From the NCBI GenBank assembly GCA_900547025.1, contig UREZ01000020.1, positions 1 to 25,154 on the forward strand: DNA of 25,154 nt, given 5' to 3'. A program made the position numbers and the translations under genes. Of the stretch, positions 15,478 through 22,957 are shown piece by piece (position 1 is the first letter of the stretch; every line of letters starts with the position of its first letter). A model generated the notes under the pieces. It saw only the letters and a list, made by a program, of their open reading frames with translations. It searched no databases and was not told where the DNA came from. This DNA is from an uncultured Collinsella sp. Its GTDB lineage: Bacteria > Actinomycetota > Coriobacteriia > Coriobacteriales > Coriobacteriaceae.

Positions 15478-15532
15478 TGCTGGAAGACGGCATTTTTCAG
15501 AGTGAATGCATACCTTGGTAAGGAGTTTGCCG

Positions 15533-17503
15533 ATGGCGATTCGGGCGATGGGGCCGAACGGACAATGTATGAACGGGTCGGGGGCCGCTGGGGCGGCGCT
15601 GCCCGAACTGCTGGCGCCGGCGGGCGGACTCGACCAGATGCTCGCGGCTGTTGCGGCGGGCGCCGATGCCGTCTATGCGGGTCTGGGCGGTTTTAACGCA
15701 CGCGTGAGCGCTCACGGCTTTACGGATGACGAGTTTGCGCGCGGCTGCGCCGTGGCGCATGCCCATGGCGTGCGTGTGTACGTGACGCTCAACGTGTTCG
15801 TGTTCGACGACGAGTTGGCAGACGCGGTGGCGTTGGGAGCTCATGCACTGGAGCTGGGCGCCGATGCTCTGATTGTGGCCGATGCCGGGTTGGACTGCGC
15901 GCTGCGCGCGGCGATTCCCGGGGTCGAGATTCACCTGTCCACGCAGGCGGGCGTTCATAGCGAAGGCGCCGTGCGGCTTGCCGCCGATGAGCTGGGGGTC
16001 GAGCGCGTGACGACGGCACGCGAGCTGACGGTCGACGAGATTGCGGCGCTATGTGCCACGGGCGTGCCGATTGAGGTTTTCTGCCACGGTGCCATTTGCA
16101 TCGGTTACTCGGGCGCCTGCGAGTTTTCGGCCCTGCGGCGCGCTCGCTCGGCGATGCGCGGCGACTGCACGCAGCCGTGCCGTCTGGCGTACGACCTGGT
16201 GGACGAGGCGGGGGAGAGCGTTGTTTCCGTTGAGGGCGACCGTCTGCTGTGCCCGCGTGACTATCTGGGCATTGCGCACCTGCCCGAGCTCGTTGCCGCC
16301 GGCGTGGCGTCGCTCAAGATCGAGGGGCGCATGAAGAATCCCGACTATGTGTTCAACGTAGTGCGGGTGTGGCGCCGGGCGCTCGATATGGTGCGCGATG
16401 GCGCGTGGGAGCCCGATATCGTGGCGGAGCTTGAGCGTGAGCTGGGTAGGTCGTTCAACCGCGGGTTCACCGATGCGTATCTGCGGGGGAGATCGGATGC
16501 CGAGCTCATGAGCTTTGAGCGCGCGATTAACCAGGGCGTCCGCGTGGGCTGCTTGGTGGCTGTGGGCCATGAAGAGGTGGCCGTCGAGCTCGATGCCGCC
16601 GTGGCTGCGGGCGATACGCTCGAGATCCGGTTTTATCCGGGCGTCGACGCGCGGCCCGACGTGCCCAAGCGCTGGCCTCAGGTGCCCTGCCCGGTGAATG
16701 CCGCGGCGGGGGAGCGCGTTGTCGTTCACTGCAAGCGCAAGGTGGATACGGGCTGCGAGGTCTATCTGATTCGCAGCGCCGGTGTGCTGGAGCAGACGGC
16801 GACGGCGCTGGAGCGTATGCGGGTCGAGGCGGACGCGGCTGTACCTATTGAGCGCATCGTTGAGGTTCTGCCGTTTGAAGGCGATGCAGTGGATGGCGAT
16901 GCATCGAAGGGGGAGCTGATGGAGTCGCCGGGGCAGGGGGTTCCCACCCGCGTGGCTTTTGCCTGGCAGCTGATGGATGCCGACCCGCACGACGAGCTCG
17001 ATCTGTCCGATGCGACCGTGGTGCTCGACGAGGTCTGCCGCGCTGGCGATGCCGAGCGGACTCGGTCGCTGATGCGGCGTGCCGGGCGCGTGGTCTGTCG
17101 CAACCTGGGGCAGGTGGCGATGGCTCGTGAGCTGGGCGTGATGTTTGACGTGGCAGCGCCGGTGTTCTGCGCGAATCGCACCACGCTTGCTTGGCTGCGC
17201 GGGCTTGGCGCACGGCGGGTGTACTTGCCTGCCGAGCTTGTCGCCAACGACGCTGGGCGCGTTGCCGGCCTCGCCGATCGCCCTGGCGTCTTGGGCCCCG
17301 TCGATGCCGACCGCCCTGAGCTTATGGTGTGCGAGCACTGCCTGCTGACCGCCGAGGGTACCTGTGCCACCGATGCAACGGGGCAGGTCCATTGTCGTGA
17401 CTGCCAACGCCGTCGGCAGATGCGCTACCTAGTCGAGCGCGACGGCACGCGTCTGCCGGTCGCTGTCGATGCATGCGGCAGGACGAGGATTTTCCTATCG
17501 TAG
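15533..17503 (+). CDS. U32 family peptidase, RlhA-like (YdcP/PrtC group)
   Basis: The N-terminal half is a U32 domain: ELLAPAGGLDQMLAAVAAGA with ADAVYAGLGGFNAR, then EVFCHGAICIGYSGAC, MRGDCTQPCRLAYDLVDEAG, and LCPRDYLGIAHLPEL followed by KIEGRMKNPDYV. The 656-residue length and an additional C-terminal half resemble the long form that includes E. coli RlhA (23S rRNA C2501 hydroxylation); older annotations call the family collagenase-like proteases. Near the C-terminus a cysteine cluster (CEHCLL, CATD, CRDC) is followed by the usual family ending LPVAVDACGRTRIF. The cysteines suit the iron-sulfur or metal binding proposed for the family. ATG 15533 has AAGGAG 7 bases upstream, better than ATG 15506. 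The role as RNA-modifying enzyme is inferred. Confidence 0.85.
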   Translation: MAIRAMGPNGQCMNGSGAAGAALPELLAPAGGLDQMLAAVAAGADAVYAGLGGFNARVSAHGFTDDEFARGCAVAHAHGVRVYVTLNVFVFDDELADAVALGAHALELGADALIVADAGLDCALRAAIPGVEIHLSTQAGVHSEGAVRLAADELGVERVTTARELTVDEIAALCATGVPIEVFCHGAICIGYSGACEFSALRRARSAMRGDCTQPCRLAYDLVDEAGESVVSVEGDRLLCPRDYLGIAHLPELVAAGVASLKIEGRMKNPDYVFNVVRVWRRALDMVRDGAWEPDIVAELERELGRSFNRGFTDAYLRGRSDAELMSFERAINQGVRVGCLVAVGHEEVAVELDAAVAAGDTLEIRFYPGVDARPDVPKRWPQVPCPVNAAAGERVVVHCKRKVDTGCEVYLIRSAGVLEQTATALERMRVEADAAVPIERIVEVLPFEGDAVDGDASKGELMESPGQGVPTRVAFAWQLMDADPHDELDLSDATVVLDEVCRAGDAERTRSLMRRAGRVVCRNLGQVAMARELGVMFDVAAPVFCANRTTLAWLRGLGARRVYLPAELVANDAGRVAGLADRPGVLGPVDADRPELMVCEHCLLTAEGTCATDATGQVHCRDCQRRRQMRYLVERDGTRLPVAVDACGRTRIFLS

Positions 17504-17551
17504 GTGCCGCGTCGCGTCAGTTTGTTATCATATGAGAGTTTATGGACTTCC

Positions 17552-17578
17552 AGCACCGCCGTATCCGGCGAGGGTGCT
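17552..17578 (+). promoter_or_regulatory. hairpin in the tyrS leader
   Basis: AGCACC-GCCG (17552-17561) pairs with CGGC (17566-17569) and GGTGCT (17573-17578), with a TATC loop and a three-base bulge. It ends 7 bases before the tyrS ribosome binding site. It lacks a T run and the T-box consensus, so it may affect translation or mRNA stability only. Confidence 0.35.
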
Positions 17579-17599
17579 ATAGCAAAAGGAGGATACCCA

Positions 17600-18811
17600 A
17601 TGCTGTCTGTTGACGAGCAAATGCGTATCATCACCTCGGGCGCTGCCAAGATCGTCCCCGAGGCCGACCTTCGCAAGAAGCTTGAGAAGGGCGAGCCCCT
17701 CAACATCAAGCTCGGCGTCGATCCCACCAGCCCCGACCTGCACCTGGGCCATGCCGTGCCCCTGCGCAAGATGCGCCAGTTCCAGGACCTGGGTCACAAC
17801 GTCACCCTCATCATCGGCAACGGCACCGCGCTGATCGGCGACCCGTCGGGCAAGAACTCCACCCGCCCGCAGCTTTCGCAGGAGCAGATCGAGGCTAACG
17901 CCGAGACCTACGTGAGCCAGGCCATGAAGATCCTGGATCCCGAGAAGACCACCATCGTGCACAACGGCGACTGGATCCTGTCGATGGATCTGGCCGGCCT
18001 GCTGCAGGTGTGCTCCAAGTTCACCGTCGCCCGCATCCTCGAGCGCGACGACTTTACCAAGCGCTACCAGTCCCAGACGCCGATCGCCCTGCACGAGTTC
18101 CTGTACCCCGTGATGCAGGCCTTTGACTCCGTGCAGATCAAGGCCGACGTGGAGATGGGCGGCACCGACCAGCTCTTCAACCTGCTCGCCGGCCGCGAGC
18201 TCATGGAGAAGATGGGCATGGAGCCGCAGATCGCGCTCACCATGCCGCTGCTCGAGGGCACTGACGGCGTGCGCAAGATGTCCAAGTCGTACGGCAACTA
18301 CATCGGCCTGACCGACGCGCCCAAGGATATGTTCGGCAAGACCATGTCCATCCCCGACGAGATGATCGGCAAGTACTATCGTCTGGCCAGCTCGCTCACC
18401 CCGGCCGAGGTCGACAAGATCGACGCCGCCCTGGCCGATGGTTCTGCCGACCCCTACGAGCTCAAGCGCGCTCTGGGCCGCGACCTGTGCGACACCTACC
18501 ACGGCGCCGGCGCCGGCGACGAGGCTCAGGCCGAGTTCGACCGCGTATTCAAGGAGGGCCAGCTCGCCGACTTCCCCGAGAAGCATGTCGAGCTGACCGT
18601 CAACGACGAGGGCCAGATCTACCTCGCCGGCTTGCTCAAGGACCTGGGTCTTTCGGCGAGCGCCGGCCAGGCTCGTCGCGATATCGACGGCGGCGGCGTC
18701 AAAATCAACGGCAAGGCCGTGGCTCCCAAGAGCTATAACATTGATCCCAGCGCCCTCAAGCTGGGCGACACCCTCTCCGTGGGCAAGCGCAAGGGCTTCA
18801 AGCTTGTTTAG
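17600..18811 (+). CDS. tyrS: tyrosine--tRNA ligase
   Basis: Tyrosyl-tRNA synthetase charges tRNA-Tyr. The 403-residue class I enzyme has the HIGH-type motif HLGH (48-51), the tRNA/tyrosine-binding GGTDQLFNLLAGRELM segment (188-202), and KMSKS (226-230). A C-terminal S4 RNA-binding domain runs from about 337 to 400 (SASAGQARRDIDGGGVKING). The N-terminus and motif spacing fit the TyrZ-like branch better than the classic Bacillus TyrS branch; this is a sequence impression. ATG 17600 follows AAGGAGG (17586-17592) at ideal spacing. It lies 96 bases after the U32 gene. Codon use is strongly biased to C/G-ending codons, as in highly expressed genes. Confidence 0.96.
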   Translation: MLSVDEQMRIITSGAAKIVPEADLRKKLEKGEPLNIKLGVDPTSPDLHLGHAVPLRKMRQFQDLGHNVTLIIGNGTALIGDPSGKNSTRPQLSQEQIEANAETYVSQAMKILDPEKTTIVHNGDWILSMDLAGLLQVCSKFTVARILERDDFTKRYQSQTPIALHEFLYPVMQAFDSVQIKADVEMGGTDQLFNLLAGRELMEKMGMEPQIALTMPLLEGTDGVRKMSKSYGNYIGLTDAPKDMFGKTMSIPDEMIGKYYRLASSLTPAEVDKIDAALADGSADPYELKRALGRDLCDTYHGAGAGDEAQAEFDRVFKEGQLADFPEKHVELTVNDEGQIYLAGLLKDLGLSASAGQARRDIDGGGVKINGKAVAPKSYNIDPSALKLGDTLSVGKRKGFKLV

Positions 18812-18838
18812 TTACGCGGTTTTACCAAACCGCGTAAC
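18811..18838 (+). other. perfect hairpin at the tyrS stop codon
   Basis: Bases 18811-18822 and 18827-18838 are exact reverse complements (12 bp) with a TACC loop. The left arm begins at the last base of the tyrS stop codon. No T run follows; it may protect the mRNA 3' end or act with the terminator 43 bases further on. Confidence 0.6.
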
Positions 18839-18880
18839 AGCTCGACGCTGCGCGGGCCCCAGAGCGACAACTTGTCATTC

Positions 18881-18923
18881 AAAGAGGACGGCATGACCAG
18901 AAGGTCTATGCCGTCCTCTTTTC
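18881..18923 (+). terminator. intrinsic terminator of tyrS
   Basis: A 14-bp stem (18881-18894 with 18908-18921) encloses an inner GACC/GGTC stem and an AGAA loop, followed by a short T run. The A run on the left side may let it work in both directions. Confidence 0.8.
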
Positions 18924-19071
18924 ATGTCAATTTGTTCGCTCTGGAGCCCGCTCGCTGTCCGTCCTCCACCTACGGCGTTGCCCTGGTTGGCACTTAGGGC
19001 CATTTCTTTTTAGTGCAATGGGGTCAGGTTACTTTGCGTCAAGTTGGAAGTGCCGTTAAGCGGAAGGGGTG
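18924..19071. other. non-coding spacer upstream of ade
   Basis: No gene is seen here. The stretch contains a 7-bp inverted repeat, GGCACTT (18989-18995) and AAGTGCC (19048-19054). Its 52-base interior holds GGGGTCAGGTTACTTTGC (19019-19037 region), an unusual sequence that may belong to a dispersed intergenic element. Its base composition is more A/T-rich than that of the genes around it. Confidence 0.4.
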
Positions 19072-19100
19072 TTAGCGGGGCCTTCTTTTGGGCATACAAT
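19072..19100 (+). promoter_or_regulatory. candidate promoter of ade
   Basis: TACAAT (19095-19100) is a strong -10. TTAGCG (19072-19077) at 17-base spacing is a weak -35. Transcription would start near 19107, about 60 bases before the ade start codon. Confidence 0.45.
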
Positions 19101-19112
19101 GGCTATTGGCTT

Positions 19113-19148
19113 GCTGCGGTGAAGGCTCGTCCGCTCCGCAGCTTTTTT
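19113..19148 (+). terminator. terminator-like hairpin in the ade leader (possible attenuator)
   Basis: GCTGCGG (19113-19119) pairs perfectly with CCGCAGC (19136-19142) and is followed by six T (19143-19148). It lies between the candidate ade promoter and the ade ribosome binding site, so it could stop ade transcription early. GAAGGC in its loop (19121-19126) is complementary to GCCTTC at 19080-19085, a possible alternative pairing if a longer transcript is made. Confidence 0.65.
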
Positions 19149-19168
19149 CTACGGTTAAAGGAGTATGT

Positions 19169-20989
19169 ATGTCCGTTGAGGTCATGAGGTCCGTGATCGA
19201 TGCAGCCGAGGGCCGCGTGCCTGTCGACACGCTGTTTACCAATGTGCAGATTGTCGACGTGTACGGTCAGCGCGTGGCGCCCGGCAGTGTTGCCGTCAAG
19301 GACGGCGTGATTGTCGGCGTGCTCTACGACGGTCGTGACGATGCCGCCGGCACCTATGAGGCAACCGAGGTCATCGACTGCCAGGGCCGCTACATCGCCC
19401 CTGGTTTTATCGACGGGCACCTGCATATCGAGTCTTCGAACATCCGCCCCGCCGAGTATGCGCGCATGGCGGCGACGCGCGGCACCACCACAGCCATTGC
19501 CGACAGCCACGAGATCGCCAACGTGGCGGGGCTCGACGGCCTGCGCTTTATGATCGAGGACGGTCGCCGCGCGCCCATTTCCATCAAGTACATGATGCCC
19601 TCATGCGTGCCCGCGCTGCCCGATGAGCAAGCGGGCGCTGTGATTACCGCTGCTGACATGCAGGCGTTTTTTGCCGAGCATCCGGGCGACGTTTTTGGCC
19701 TGGGCGAGATGATGAACCTGCCGGGCGTCTTTATGGCCGATCCCGAGACCTGCGCTCGCATCGATGCTGCCAACCAGACGCCGTCCAAGCAGGTCGACGG
19801 CCATGCGCCGCTCGTTGCCGGCAAGGACCTCAATGCCTATGCCGCGGCGGGTATTGTTGCCGACCACGAGTCGACGATTCCCGAGGAGGCGCTCGACAAG
19901 CTGTCTCGCGGCATGTACGTGATGCTGCGCGAGGGTACGTGCAGCCATGATCTGGCCAACCTGTCGCCGATGCTGCTGGAGAATCCCGCGCGCGCCCGCC
20001 GCTGCTGCTTTGCGACTGACGACCGCGCTCCTTCCGATGCGCTTGCAGCCGGCATGATCGACAATGCCTGCCGCGTGGCGATTGAGGCCGGTATCGACCC
20101 CGTGGTCGCTATCTCTATGGCGTCCCTCTCCACGGCCGAGGCGTTTGGCCTGGATCACGGCTGCCGCGACCCGCACGAGCTCCGCGGTGCGATTGCCCCG
20201 GGCAAGCGTGCCGACCTGCTGGTGCTCAATGACCTGACGTTTGCCACGGCTCCGCATCGTGTATATGCCGCCGGTGCCCTGGTGGCGCAGGACGGCACCT
20301 TTGTGGGCGAGATCGCACCCGAGATGGCCGAGGTTGCGGCCCTTGCCGATGAGCTGCGCGCCTCCGTTAAGCTGCCGAAGCTTTCGCTCGACGTATTCGA
20401 CTATGCCTTTAAGCCGGGCGAGGCCGTGATCGACGTGGTGCCGGGCAAGGCCATCACGGGCATGGTTCGTCCCGAGAGCGCCGAGGGCCTGCGCCGTATT
20501 ATGCTGATCGAGCGCCACGGCCGCGGCGTGTCGCTGCAGGCCGAGGGCGCCGACGGTGACGGCCCCGCTGGCCTGGGACTCGTTGGCAAGCATATCGGCC
20601 GCGGCTGGGTGCGCGGCTTTACCATCACGGGTGGTGCCATCGCCTCGACGATCGGACACGACTCGCACAACGTGTGCGTCGTGGGCGACAACGCCGCCGA
20701 TATGATGGCCGCCGTTGATGCCGTGGGCCAGGGCGGTCACGTGCTGGTGCGCAACGGCGAGGTCGTGGCGCGCATTCCGCTGGCGCTCGGTGGCCTGATG
20801 AGCGAGGGCACGGCCGAGGATGTCGCCGCGCAGCACGACGACTTTATGGTCAAGGCGCGTGCCATGGGCATCGAGCCGCCGCTCGACCCCATCATGGGCA
20901 TCATTTTCCTGCCCCTGCCGGTGATCCCGACGCTCCGCATCCGCCCCGAGGGCATGTTCGACGTCACGACCTTCACCTACGCCGACTAG
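19169..20989 (+). CDS. ade: adenine deaminase
   Basis: Adenine deaminase hydrolyses adenine to hypoxanthine and ammonia in purine salvage. The 606-residue amidohydrolase has the metal-binding HxH motif in GFIDGHLHIESS (H84, H86), then ADSHEIANVAG, a lysine/histidine region VDGHAPLVAGKDLNAYAAAG, and CFATDDRAPSDAL. The C-terminal AdeC-type domain carries GGAIASTIGHDSHNVCVVG and LALGGLMS. ATG 19169 has AAAGGAG at the right distance; longer in-frame starts would lie upstream of or inside the leader hairpin. The promoter and leader hairpin point to regulated expression. Its TAG stop codon falls within a small repeat element. Confidence 0.95.
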   Translation: MSVEVMRSVIDAAEGRVPVDTLFTNVQIVDVYGQRVAPGSVAVKDGVIVGVLYDGRDDAAGTYEATEVIDCQGRYIAPGFIDGHLHIESSNIRPAEYARMAATRGTTTAIADSHEIANVAGLDGLRFMIEDGRRAPISIKYMMPSCVPALPDEQAGAVITAADMQAFFAEHPGDVFGLGEMMNLPGVFMADPETCARIDAANQTPSKQVDGHAPLVAGKDLNAYAAAGIVADHESTIPEEALDKLSRGMYVMLREGTCSHDLANLSPMLLENPARARRCCFATDDRAPSDALAAGMIDNACRVAIEAGIDPVVAISMASLSTAEAFGLDHGCRDPHELRGAIAPGKRADLLVLNDLTFATAPHRVYAAGALVAQDGTFVGEIAPEMAEVAALADELRASVKLPKLSLDVFDYAFKPGEAVIDVVPGKAITGMVRPESAEGLRRIMLIERHGRGVSLQAEGADGDGPAGLGLVGKHIGRGWVRGFTITGGAIASTIGHDSHNVCVVGDNAADMMAAVDAVGQGGHVLVRNGEVVARIPLALGGLMSEGTAEDVAAQHDDFMVKARAMGIEPPLDPIMGIIFLPLPVIPTLRIRPEGMFDVTTFTYAD

Positions 20990-21025
20990 TCATCGGGGAC
21001 GTTCTTAAACGACTAGTCGTCGGGG
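20984..21025 (+). repeat. stem-loop repeat element, copy 1 (GGGGACGTTCTT core)
   Basis: The palindrome GACTAGTC occurs at 20984-20991 and 21011-21018 and frames ATCGGGGACGTTCTTAAAC. Bases 20986-21018 match, in reverse complement, 22061-22093 at 32 of 33 positions. The ade stop codon TAG (20987-20989) lies inside the first GACTAGTC. A 15-base direct repeat (20984-20998 and 21011-21025, one mismatch) hints at a second, partial copy. Confidence 0.8.
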
Positions 21026-21120
21026 TGGCGTGTCGCCTGACGCCGCGACCGTGAGACCTCTGGCATGTGTGAGCTATTTGCTAGGTCCTTGTAACGTTTA
21101 CGCCCGCAGAGTCTTATTTG

Positions 21121-21185
21121 AGCTCCCTTTGGGTACGTTGGAATTGGATATACGTCCGATTCCATCAAGCCCGAAGGGAGCTTTT
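21121..21185 (+). promoter_or_regulatory. long leader hairpin that includes the ribosome binding site of the next gene
   Basis: AGCTCCCTT-T-GGG (21121-21133) pairs with CCC-G-AAGGGAGCT (about 21170-21182), and inside it TGGAAT (21139-21144) pairs with ATTCCA (21159-21164). Four T follow. The AGGGAG that should bind the ribosome for the gene starting at 21188 is in the right arm, so folding would hide it. A weak promoter, TTGTAA (21089-21094) and TCTTAT (21112-21117) at 17-base spacing, would start the RNA close to the left arm. Confidence 0.55.
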
Positions 21186-21187
21186 CT

Positions 21188-21982
21188 ATGTTTAAACTGA
21201 TTGCATCCGATATGGACGGCACGTTGCTTGACGAAAACGGCCAGGTGTCTCCCGAGACCTACGAACTGATTCTGGCGCTACACGAGCATGGCGTGCATTT
21301 CGCCGCATCGTCAGGCCGTCGTTACGACCGCCTGTGCGAGTTCTTTGCACCTGTTCGCGACAAGATGGACTTTGTCGCCGCTAACGGCGCCCAGGTCTAC
21401 GCCGACGGTAAGATGGTAGACCGCGAGGTGTATTCGCACCTGGCGATTCGAAGGCTCGCCCAGGCCGTCGCGACGTTTCCCAATCTGCATCTTGCACTTT
21501 TTGACCGAACCAAGTCCTTCTTGCTCGATGACGAGTGCAAGTTCGTGCGTGAGGTCGATAAGGACCTTCCCAATGCCGAGCGCATTTGGGAGCTGCCCGA
21601 TCCCAGCGTAAATATCATCAAGGCGAGTATCTTTTGCGATGACTGTGCCGTTATGGACAGTGCCTACGTACTGCAGCGCGAGCTTGGCCAGCTCTTTACC
21701 TTTGCGCCTTCTGGAAACGCATGGATCGATGCCATGCAGCCCGGTGTGTCGAAAGCCTCGGGAATCGAGCAGCTCATGGAGCACTATGGCGTCGAACGCG
21801 ACGAGGTCATGGCGTTTGGCGACTCGATGAACGACTACGAGATCAATCGCTTTGTCGGCACGGGCTGCGCGATGGAAAACGCGCGTCCCGCGCTCAAAGC
21901 GGTTGCCGATCGCGTCGTAGGCTGCAACCGCGACCATGCCGTTCAGCGTGAGCTCCGCCGTGTGCTGGAGAGTTTCTCCTAA
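21188..21982 (+). CDS. Cof-type HAD-IIB family hydrolase
   Basis: Proteins of this family dephosphorylate sugar phosphates, FMN, PLP or other small phosphates. The 264-residue product has motif I SDMDGTLL with catalytic D8 and D10, motif II in ASSGRR (40-45), a C2-type cap in the middle, a lysine in GVSKASGIEQLMEHYG, and motif IV FGDSMNDYEI. The substrate cannot be read from sequence. ATG 21188 has AGGGAG 7 bases upstream, inside a hairpin stem. It is convergent with a second Cof-type gene, with which it shares little beyond the motifs. The gene is bordered on both sides by the GGGGACGTTCTT stem-loop elements. Confidence 0.9.
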   Translation: MFKLIASDMDGTLLDENGQVSPETYELILALHEHGVHFAASSGRRYDRLCEFFAPVRDKMDFVAANGAQVYADGKMVDREVYSHLAIRRLAQAVATFPNLHLALFDRTKSFLLDDECKFVREVDKDLPNAERIWELPDPSVNIIKASIFCDDCAVMDSAYVLQRELGQLFTFAPSGNAWIDAMQPGVSKASGIEQLMEHYGVERDEVMAFGDSMNDYEINRFVGTGCAMENARPALKAVADRVVGCNRDHAVQRELRRVLESFS

Positions 21983-21983
21983 T

Positions 21984-22014
21984 CCGGCAGATGGGGACGT
22001 TCTTTTTCTGCCGG
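21984..22014 (+). repeat. stem-loop repeat element, copy 2
   Basis: CCGGCAGA (21984-21991) and TCTGCCGG (22007-22014) pair perfectly around a loop containing TGGGGACGTTCTT, the same core as copy 1 with a different stem. It begins 2 bases after the stop codon of the upstream HAD gene and may help end its mRNA. Confidence 0.65.
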
Positions 22015-22016
22015 CA

Positions 22017-22060
22017 GTGGGGGACAGTCCTTGCAGCTTTTTGCGAAGAGTGTCCCCAGT
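22017..22060. repeat. stem-loop repeat element, copy 3 (divergent)
   Basis: GGGGACA (22020-22026) pairs with TGTCCCC (22051-22057), with further imperfect pairing inside (TTGCA with TGCGA). Both arms carry a variant of the core: GGGGACAGTCCTT on the plus strand and GGGGACACTCTT on the minus strand. It directly abuts copies 2 and 4. Confidence 0.6.
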
Positions 22061-22093
22061 GACTAGTCGTTTAAGAACGTCCCCAATGACTAG
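22061..22093 (-). repeat. stem-loop repeat element, copy 4 (inverted copy of copy 1)
   Basis: Reverse complement of 20986-21018 with one mismatch in 33. It holds the TAG stop codon of the minus-strand HAD gene (22090-22092), just as copy 1 holds that of ade. In both cases the GGGGACGTTCTT core reads in the sense of the gene that ends there. Confidence 0.8.
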
Positions 22094-22932
22094 GCGAGGG
22101 CGGCCATGATGGTGCGGGCGACGCCGTCGTGGTCGTTGTCGAACTCGGTGATGGCGTCGGCGGCGTCGCGGTCCTCGGGCTCGGCGTTGATCATGGCTAT
22201 GCCATGGCTCGCTGCCTGCAGCATGGGGATGTCGTTGATGTTGTCGCCGAAGGCCCAGGCGTCGGCGAGACGCTCGCCCAGGTGCTCGCATAGCCACGTG
22301 AGGGCCGTTCCCTTGGTGGTGCTCTCGCCCATGACCTCGATATTCATGGCGTACGAACGCGTGACCTCAATGCCTCCGAGCGTGTCGAGCTCCGCCGCGA
22401 TGGCGTCGCGATCGGCTGGGTCGTGCCAGTACATGGCGATGCGTTCGAGTGTCTCGACCTCGTCGATCTTGTTGTCGATATCCATGTCGATCGGTGTTCG
22501 TGTGCGCTTGAGCGAAGCCGCGATGTGGGGGTCGCCGCCGCAGAATTCGTCCAGGCGCGTGTAGAGCGAGCGGGGGAGGAAGCACTGCCCGTCCGCGAAG
22601 ATATCGAAGGTGACGTCATGGCCGGCGGCAATGCTATGGACGCGGTGGGCGATGGCGCGGTCGAGCGGTCGGCTCAAAATGCACGTAGCACGTGAAGTAT
22701 CGGTGGGCGTACCGTCGTCGAGCTGCCAGACGCTGGCACCGTTGGCGCAGACCGCGTAGTGTACGGCGGGGTGAGCGAGGATGGGCTCAAAGATGCCCGA
22801 CAGCGGGCGCCCCGTGCAGGGCACAAACTCAATACCGCGGCGCGCAAGCTCGTCGAGCATCGCCCAGGTGGCGTCGCTCATCTGCTTATCGCTCGTCAGC
22901 AGCGTTCCATCCATATCGGAAAACACAATCAT
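22090..22932 (-). CDS. Cof-type HAD-IIB family hydrolase
   Basis: The 280-residue product has motif I FSDMDGTLLTSD with D6 and D8, motif II PCTGRPLSG, a C2-type cap domain, a lysine in GESTTKGTALTWL, and motif IV FGDNINDIPML followed by GIAMINAEPE. Family members are phosphatases of small metabolites; the substrate is not predictable here. The start at 22932 gives a normal N-terminus with AAAGGA upstream. It lies downstream of citrate synthase on the same strand, but a terminator ends only 25 bases before its start codon, so its promoter is unclear. Its stop codon lies in a repeat element. Confidence 0.92.
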   Translation of the reverse strand: MIVFSDMDGTLLTSDKQMSDATWAMLDELARRGIEFVPCTGRPLSGIFEPILAHPAVHYAVCANGASVWQLDDGTPTDTSRATCILSRPLDRAIAHRVHSIAAGHDVTFDIFADGQCFLPRSLYTRLDEFCGGDPHIAASLKRTRTPIDMDIDNKIDEVETLERIAMYWHDPADRDAIAAELDTLGGIEVTRSYAMNIEVMGESTTKGTALTWLCEHLGERLADAWAFGDNINDIPMLQAASHGIAMINAEPEDRDAADAITEFDNDHDGVARTIMAALA

Positions 22933-22957
22933 TCGTTGCGATCCTTTCTACTGGCAT

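Noticed and set aside
17504..17599. T-box riboswitch upstream of tyrS
   Set aside because: GAGGGTGCT near 17570 recalls part of the T-box, but the AGGGTGGNACCGCG consensus and the specifier stem are missing and the space is too short.
19101..19168. Purine riboswitch controlling ade
   Set aside because: No three-way-junction aptamer sequence is visible and the leader from the predicted start is too short; only the terminator-like hairpin is supported.
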